11,799 nt of DNA, from NCBI GenBank assembly GCA_002402125.1, contig NVVG01000127.1, positions 1-11,799 on the forward strand. The letters run 5' to 3'. The translations under genes and the position numbers were made by a program. This document shows positions 7,580-11,799 of the stretch, piece by piece. A model generated the notes under the pieces. The model saw nothing but the letters and a program-made list of their open reading frames with translations, had not been told where the DNA came from and searched no databases. Position 1 is the first letter of the stretch. Each line of letters starts with the position of its first letter. The DNA is from Moraxellaceae bacterium. GTDB lineage: Bacteria > Pseudomonadota > Gammaproteobacteria > Pseudomonadales > Ketobacteraceae.

Positions 7580-8838
7580 AAGGCATTCATTTCCATTTTG
7601 TTGTTTGAACAGCTAGCGCTGCCTCCCTCCAAGAGAGGGGTCAAATTATCCAATTTTGCATCCCAATTATAATAATCAGTCACAAATTTCCTATTTTTTT
7701 GGCTAAGGGTGGGCGCTTTCACTTCAGTAGCGATGGTTAATTGATTGGCCAACTTATTACCGAAGTCAATGGCGTCATCCGCTACCAACACATCAAGCTC
7801 TTGGCCTTCGACTTCGATACCTTCAAACGCCATGGTAGTACCTACTACCACTTTGCCAATTGAGAGCGCTTCCAATACTTTGTTTTGTATGCCTCTAGCA
7901 ATTCGTAATGGTGCCACCACGGCAGCAGAACCATCTAGGTAAGGGCGAACGTCTTCTACCCTTCCCGTAACCACCACTGAGCTACCATTGTTTAGTGCTA
8001 GTACACCGGGGTTTGGATTCGTGCCTACAATGTAGAAACAGGCATCGGGGTGGATTTTAAGCACTTCTGGCCATACCTTTTTACAGAACCAAACGACGGC
8101 TTCCTCATTTGCCCAGTAATCCATGGCGCCGGTAAAAACGACGGTTTTTGCCGGTAACGAAATATTTTGAAACGCACTCTCCGGTGAAAAGTACTCAGAA
8201 TCAACACCGTTGGTCACGGCGTGAACTTTGTTTTTTAAATCATCTGGGACCATGGAACGAAATAGCTCTGCTTCTTTTTCTGACACCAATGCTATTGAAT
8301 CATATTGTTGAGTCAATTTCTTCTCATAGGCGCCTAATTTTACGCTTTCTCGATGGTAAATCCAGGACATTGGGAAGTTGGCTTTTTGCGCGTATTGGTG
8401 CCATTTATCAGAATCGACATCAACCAGGTCGAGCACGCGTAATAGTTTGCTATAGGTTTCATCTTCTAAATATGGCCCCATCGAAGAGGAGAACATTAAG
8501 GCGCGTTGTATAGACTGTTTATCGACGACTTGCTTAACCCAACTGGCTAATTCCTTTGACGAGAAATACGTTAATGTAATGGGTGAACCATCGATGAAAC
8601 TGGCTAACGACTTTATTTTTGCCTGTAGCGGCTTTAATTCAACCACCTTGTAGCTGGCACAATATTTTTGCAATTCATCGATATACTGTTTGTCCTCTGG
8701 CGTATCGATAAAGCATCCCAGATGTACTTCATAATGCTTGGACAGCCAACGCAACATATTAAAGGAGCGTATCTTATCTCCTTTATTTGGCGGGTACGGT
8801 ATGCGGTGAACCATGAATAAAAGTGGTTCCAATTTCAT
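7576..8838 (-). CDS. GT4-type glycosyltransferase, PEP-CTERM/XrtA system-associated (TIGR03087-like)
   Basis: This is a cytoplasmic or membrane-peripheral glycosyltransferase of 420 residues with a two-Rossmann GT-B layout. The N-terminus has [15 protein letters not shown] (11-25), which I recognise as the hallmark of the XrtA-associated sugar transferase family. Further motifs are V-S-E-K-E (185-189) and V-T-N-G-V-D (208-213) at the domain junction, [12 protein letters not shown] (235-246) at the start of the nucleotide-sugar domain, and [12 protein letters not shown] (314-325), where GT4 enzymes bind the donor phosphate/ribose. The donor cannot be read from sequence; the adjacent manC and manB make GDP-mannose an attractive guess. 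It overlaps the deacetylase stop by ATGA (8835-8838) and manC by ATGA (7576-7579). I see no clear ribosome site of its own. Confidence 0.9.
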   Translation of the reverse strand: MKLEPLLFMVHRIPYPPNKGDKIRSFNMLRWLSKHYEVHLGCFIDTPEDKQYIDELQKYCASYKVVELKPLQAKIKSLASFIDGSPITLTYFSSKELASWVKQVVDKQSIQRALMFSSSMGPYLEDETYSKLLRVLDLVDVDSDKWHQYAQKANFPMSWIYHRESVKLGAYEKKLTQQYDSIALVSEKEAELFRSMVPDDLKNKVHAVTNGVDSEYFSPESAFQNISLPAKTVVFTGAMDYWANEEAVVWFCKKVWPEVLKIHPDACFYIVGTNPNPGVLALNNGSSVVVTGRVEDVRPYLDGSAAVVAPLRIARGIQNKVLEALSIGKVVVGTTMAFEGIEVEGQELDVLVADDAIDFGNKLANQLTIATEVKAPTLSQKNRKFVTDYYNWDAKLDNLTPLLEGGSASCSNNKMEMNAL

Positions 8839-9674
8839 GACTCATAACCGTAGACGTCGGACATGCTAGACCAGTTAAAGTCTGTCAGTAGGCGAGTCAC
8901 GCGACTTTCTACGCGGTTTAAATTTAGATAATGCCGAAACCGTGTTTTTGCGCTGATACCCTGCACTCTGGGTTGTAAGCTGTCTATTTCCCAGGGGTGC
9001 AAATAGAATATATAGGGCTGCTGCTCTTTGGATACAAATGCTCTAATGGCGAACCGGGTGAACATATACGGGTATAATCGAAAATAGCCGCCACCTGAGA
9101 TGGGGATGTTCTTACCAAACCACTTTAAGGTACTTAAAGGAATTTCATCCACAGCAGTATGAGTGGCATATTTAAAACGTGGGGCATCGGGTATTCCATA
9201 ATGGTCATGTACTACCGGATAGACACTGGAACTATATTTATAACCTTCAGTGTGCAGCACATCATAAACCCATTCATTGCGCTCGGTGAATGAAAAGCTT
9301 GGTGCCCTATAACCAATAACAGGCTTGCCGATTAAGTCCTCTAATAGTTTTTTTGCGTCACCTACGTCTGCTCTAAATTCGTCTTCGGTCTGATCTGTTG
9401 CTCTTTTATGCATGGTGCCGTGGCTAGCCACTTCATGACCTTCATTGGCGATTCGTTTAATCAGCTCGGGAAAGCGCTGGGCTACCCAGCCCAAGGTGAA
9501 AAAAGTCGCTTTTGCATCATGGGCAGCAAACAAATCTAGCAATTTATTCGTGTTAGTTTCTACTCTTGGTGCAATATCATCCCAGTTGTTGGGATTGAAC
9601 TTATCCTCAAACGCTGAGACTTGAAAGTAGTCTTCTACGTCGATGGTCATTGCATTTTTTATCGGTTTAGTCAT
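8835..9674 (-). CDS. XrtA system polysaccharide deacetylase (NodB fold with DUF3473-type C-terminus)
   Basis: This 279-residue carbohydrate esterase family 4 enzyme is expected to remove N-acetyl groups from glycan. The catalytic pattern is visible: T-I-D-V-E-D-Y (10-16, with Asp12 and Asp15), the metal-binding S-H-G-T-M-H (84-89, His85 and His89), G-Y-R-A-P-S-F-S (121-128) and F-Y-L-H-P-W-E-I-D (223-231, His226). The D-V-E-D-Y-F-Q-V-S-A-F opening and the C-terminal region after about 230 mark the PEP-CTERM-locus subfamily (TIGR03006-like). No signal peptide is apparent, as is usual for this subfamily, so its compartment is uncertain. A 64-base gap (9675-9738) separates it from exosortase. 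The ribosome site is poor, and I see no clear promoter or hairpin in that gap. It opens the ATGA-coupled block of four genes. Confidence 0.93.
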   Translation of the reverse strand: MTKPIKNAMTIDVEDYFQVSAFEDKFNPNNWDDIAPRVETNTNKLLDLFAAHDAKATFFTLGWVAQRFPELIKRIANEGHEVASHGTMHKRATDQTEDEFRADVGDAKKLLEDLIGKPVIGYRAPSFSFTERNEWVYDVLHTEGYKYSSSVYPVVHDHYGIPDAPRFKYATHTAVDEIPLSTLKWFGKNIPISGGGYFRLYPYMFTRFAIRAFVSKEQQPYIFYLHPWEIDSLQPRVQGISAKTRFRHYLNLNRVESRVTRLLTDFNWSSMSDVYGYES

Positions 9675-9738
9675 TGGGTTTTCAATTTTTCCGGCTATTA
9701 CTTGAGTTCCATTACTCGCGTTCTATTAATCTCATTGT

Positions 9739-11235
9739 CTAGTTAAAAACTGCCATCTTATGCAGTTGATGTGTATATTCATTAGCGTACTGAAGTAGCA
9801 ATGTTTTGTCGGATTCCAGATCTAATCCATAGGGTATTGAGATGGCTACTGCCACCCCTGCATCCCCTTTGCCTAGCAGTACATTCACTGCTTGCATTAG
9901 CTTGATCTGAATTCCTCTGCTTGATGCGTAGTTGGGTAAAAGATACCAGTGTAACACTAAGCGTTTATGGCCGCTGGTGGTGCCTATCTGTAATAATCTG
10001 GCATTAATCGGCTGCTCGATATCTTTAGCAGTTAGCGAGATTGTCGAGGCAGTGATATAGCGCCATGTCTTGATATCGAAAAAACGATTATTGCTAGAGA
10101 CCAGCTCTTTGTCTGGTTCACCGTCATTATACCCTGCTAAATAGTAATCAAACTTACGATCTACTCTGCCAAAATGTTCTGACGCAGGGTTAGTGAACTG
10201 TGGTTTCCACGAAACGCTGTCTAATTCCATAGTTTGACCGGGTTGCTTGGCCACATCAAAATGCACACTGCTGGTAACGTTTGATAGCCCTAACACCATT
10301 GCTGCGGTAAACACCAAAGGCAATATTGAGGCGAATGCAATGGGTGGCCAATGGGTGCTAGCCCAGTTTTTATGTAAAGAGATTGCCCCTGTGTTTGTGT
10401 GAGCGTGTGCATCCGGATCGGCACCGATTTTCGATGACAACACTAGGATCATCACTACAAACGCGAAAAAGCCCCAGCCATAGATAAGATGATCCGCAGC
10501 ACTGGCATATTTCATGTCGATTAAATGACCGACCATGATTGTTCCGTATGCTCTGAGCCCATTGGCTAGTATCGGTAATATTATTGCAAATAAAAGAAAT
10601 AGAATTCTTTTCCATATGGCCGTGTAACTGACATAGGCTATTACCGACCCCAATACCACGCAAGCTACAAAAAAACGTACGCCAGAGCAGGCTTCGGCAA
10701 CCTCAAATAACCCATCAGGGATGGTGATAAACAAACCGTCTCGATAAACAGCAACACCGGACCATTGCAGAAACTGTACCGACATATCGGCGGTTATTAC
10801 TTGAAACAGGGGGACCAACTCTCCCCCTAAAGGAATAGAGAAAACAACAAAACACAATGGAAACCATAGTATTTTGGCTATTTGGAACCCCAAGAACATG
10901 ACAACAGCGCAGGGTAACATACCGAATACTGCGGCGTGCTTGAATAACTCCACATCAGCGGCGTACCCTAATAACCATAACCCTTGCAGACCGAAAAACG
11001 GTACTAACATAATGATTGCCGGTTTGGGTTTGGCTTCTAATACCAAGTGTTTTCTTTCATAGGCAAAATATAGCGCTATTGGAATCACAAAGAAGCAGTG
11101 CATGTAGGTGTTGTCATTCATCCACACTGAGGCAACTGATATTAGCGTTTCATAAAAAACACCGAACCAAATAGCGCACCAGGCTAATAACAAAAATAGT
11201 GGAGGTTTAATCGCTGCCAATACCGCATTACTCAT
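9739..11235 (-). CDS. xrtA: Exosortase A with fused EpsI domain
   Basis: The 498-residue inner-membrane protein has about eight hydrophobic segments in its first 270 residues and a soluble C-terminal part. The exosortase active site is visible: Cys183 in V-A-E-A-C-S-G-V-R, Arg228 in A-N-G-L-R-A-Y and His249 in A-D-H-L-I-Y-G-W, the Cys/Arg/His set proposed for this transpeptidase-like family. Another hydrophobic segment (about 297-318) leads into an EpsI-type domain (about 320-498) with the expected G-Y-N-D-G-E, N-N-R-F-F and H-W-Y-L features. The length and fusion match XrtA rather than shorter exosortases. Exosortases recognise C-terminal PEP-CTERM tails and are thought to cut them during export to the matrix. 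It starts 3 bases after the preceding acyltransferase stop, so the two are co-transcribed. No PEP-CTERM substrate gene is in the window. Confidence 0.95.
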   Translation of the reverse strand: MSNAVLAAIKPPLFLLLAWCAIWFGVFYETLISVASVWMNDNTYMHCFFVIPIALYFAYERKHLVLEAKPKPAIIMLVPFFGLQGLWLLGYAADVELFKHAAVFGMLPCAVVMFLGFQIAKILWFPLCFVVFSIPLGGELVPLFQVITADMSVQFLQWSGVAVYRDGLFITIPDGLFEVAEACSGVRFFVACVVLGSVIAYVSYTAIWKRILFLLFAIILPILANGLRAYGTIMVGHLIDMKYASAADHLIYGWGFFAFVVMILVLSSKIGADPDAHAHTNTGAISLHKNWASTHWPPIAFASILPLVFTAAMVLGLSNVTSSVHFDVAKQPGQTMELDSVSWKPQFTNPASEHFGRVDRKFDYYLAGYNDGEPDKELVSSNNRFFDIKTWRYITASTISLTAKDIEQPINARLLQIGTTSGHKRLVLHWYLLPNYASSRGIQIKLMQAVNVLLGKGDAGVAVAISIPYGLDLESDKTLLLQYANEYTHQLHKMAVFN

Positions 11236-11238
11236 GGT

Positions 11239-11799
11239 TTATGATGTCCTTATTATCGATTGGTAACGTTGAAAAAAATGCTTTATGCCTCTTGCATGTT
11301 GTTCTATGCGTAGCTTTAATACAGGTCGTTGTAATGCACAGAGTACTAAACCGTCATTTTTATCGCCGAGGCTTTGCTTGTATTGGGCCTCTCCACCCAA
11401 AAAGTCGTAGCTATCTTTTCCATTTTCCATGTATTGCTTTATGCACAGGGCGTGAAAAACCAAACCTGGCTTGAGTTTATTTTCTGTACTTGGGGATATA
11501 CCGCTTAAATAGAAATATACCTTATTCTGATAGACGAAATTGTAGAGATAACCCAATGTTTCGCCCCCAACGCTGAGTTTATATAGCTCAACTATGCCAG
11601 AGTCAGAACCAGAGTCAAAACCACATTGTATTAATCGCTGGTGAAACTCAACGAAATATCTATTATTAAAACCGCTGTCTTTTCCCCAGCGTTGTTGATG
11701 AATAGGCCCTGTTGACTGAAAATATTGCAGGGCCTCTTCTATCGTTTCTGCTTTGTGCAATATCAGCTCGCCTTCTCGCTGATAATGATTCATTGAGCG
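11239..11799 (-). CDS. CelD/BcsL-type acyltransferase (GNAT_6, FemAB-related), C-terminal part, truncated by the window edge
   Basis: About 186 residues are visible. The frame stays open to base 11799, and the ATG at 11793 is probably internal: family members are roughly 330-400 residues, and this is their second half. Numbered from that ATG, the family signs are I-H-Q-Q-R-W (31-36), L-G-Y-L-Y-N-F-V-Y (80-88), Y-F-Y-L-S-G (93-98), L-K-P-G (107-110) and Y-D-F-L-G-G-x3-Y-K-x-S-L-G (129-143), the acyl-CoA/acceptor-binding core of the C-terminal GNAT-like domain. Members in exosortase loci sit directly before xrtA, as here. The likely role is acylation of a sugar or lipid-linked glycan intermediate in the cytoplasm. 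A FemAB-like aminoacyl transfer cannot be ruled out from this half. The stop is TAA, 3 bases before xrtA. Confidence 0.82.
   Translation of the reverse strand, partial: RSMNHYQREGELILHKAETIEEALQYFQSTGPIHQQRWGKDSGFNNRYFVEFHQRLIQCGFDSGSDSGIVELYKLSVGGETLGYLYNFVYQNKVYFYLSGISPSTENKLKPGLVFHALCIKQYMENGKDSYDFLGGEAQYKQSLGDKNDGLVLCALQRPVLKLRIEQHARGIKHFFQRYQSIIRTS
11247..11250 (-). promoter_or_regulatory. Ribosome binding site of exosortase A
   Basis: AGGA on the minus strand lies 11 bases before the ATG at 11235 and inside the last codons of the upstream acyltransferase. This supports the start used and close coupling of the two genes. Confidence 0.5.

Noticed and set aside
7251..7616. Plus-strand open frame of 121 codons
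   Set aside because: It lies opposite manC, whose motifs are unmistakable. The predicted product has no recognisable motif and is best explained as an antisense shadow.
8148..8513. Plus-strand open frame of 121 codons
   Set aside because: It lies entirely opposite the GT4 glycosyltransferase gene. It has no motif and no supporting signals.
11239..11793. Complete 184-residue acyltransferase starting at 11793
   Set aside because: The frame stays open to the window edge and the visible motifs are those of the C-terminal half of a longer family, so it is treated as truncated.

Overview
This window is part of an exosortase A (XrtA, formerly EpsH) exopolysaccharide / PEP-CTERM locus. All eight protein genes lie on the minus strand, so transcription runs from the right edge to the left. 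The gene set, the moderately AT-leaning composition (judged by eye) and the mannose-sugar genes suggest a free-living Gram-negative bacterium, most likely an aquatic or marine gammaproteobacterium. I cannot name a genus from the sequence alone.

Layout in the order of transcription: (1) 11799-11239, the C-terminal part of a CelD/BcsL-type (GNAT_6, FemAB-related) acyltransferase that runs off the right edge; (2) 11235-9739, exosortase A with a fused EpsI domain; (3) 9674-8835, an XrtA-system polysaccharide deacetylase; (4) 8838-7576, an XrtA-system GT4 glycosyltransferase; (5) 7579-6140, bifunctional ManC; (6) 6143-4755, phosphomannomutase ManB; (7) 4625-1647, a large exported dihaem c-type cytochrome with a beta-propeller, resembling the hydrazine synthase alpha subunit ('HzsA-related'); (8) 1520-201, a multi-spanning O-antigen ligase/polymerase-like protein. 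A hairpin followed by a U-tract (minus strand, 181 down to 128) probably ends the operon. Genes 3-6 are joined by three consecutive 4-base ATGA stop/start overlaps, so they are very probably translationally coupled. Genes 7 and 8 are set apart by leaders of about 126-129 and 126 bases that contain inverted repeats.

How the genes fit together (family knowledge plus inference): ManC and ManB convert fructose-6-phosphate to GDP-mannose. The GT4 enzyme adds sugars to a lipid-linked glycan. The deacetylase and the acyltransferase tailor it. The WaaL-like protein polymerises it or transfers it to an acceptor. Exosortase A processes PEP-CTERM proteins, probably at the inner membrane, which are typically secreted into the EPS/biofilm matrix. 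No PEP-CTERM substrate is encoded in the window.

The unexpected member is the HzsA-related dihaem protein between manB and the ligase. It is not a polysaccharide-synthesis enzyme of any type I recognise, and its presence in an XrtA locus is the best lead here. A run of nine G in the ligase reading frame (831-839) is a candidate phase-variation site. I see no tRNA, rRNA, CRISPR, insertion sequence or integrase.
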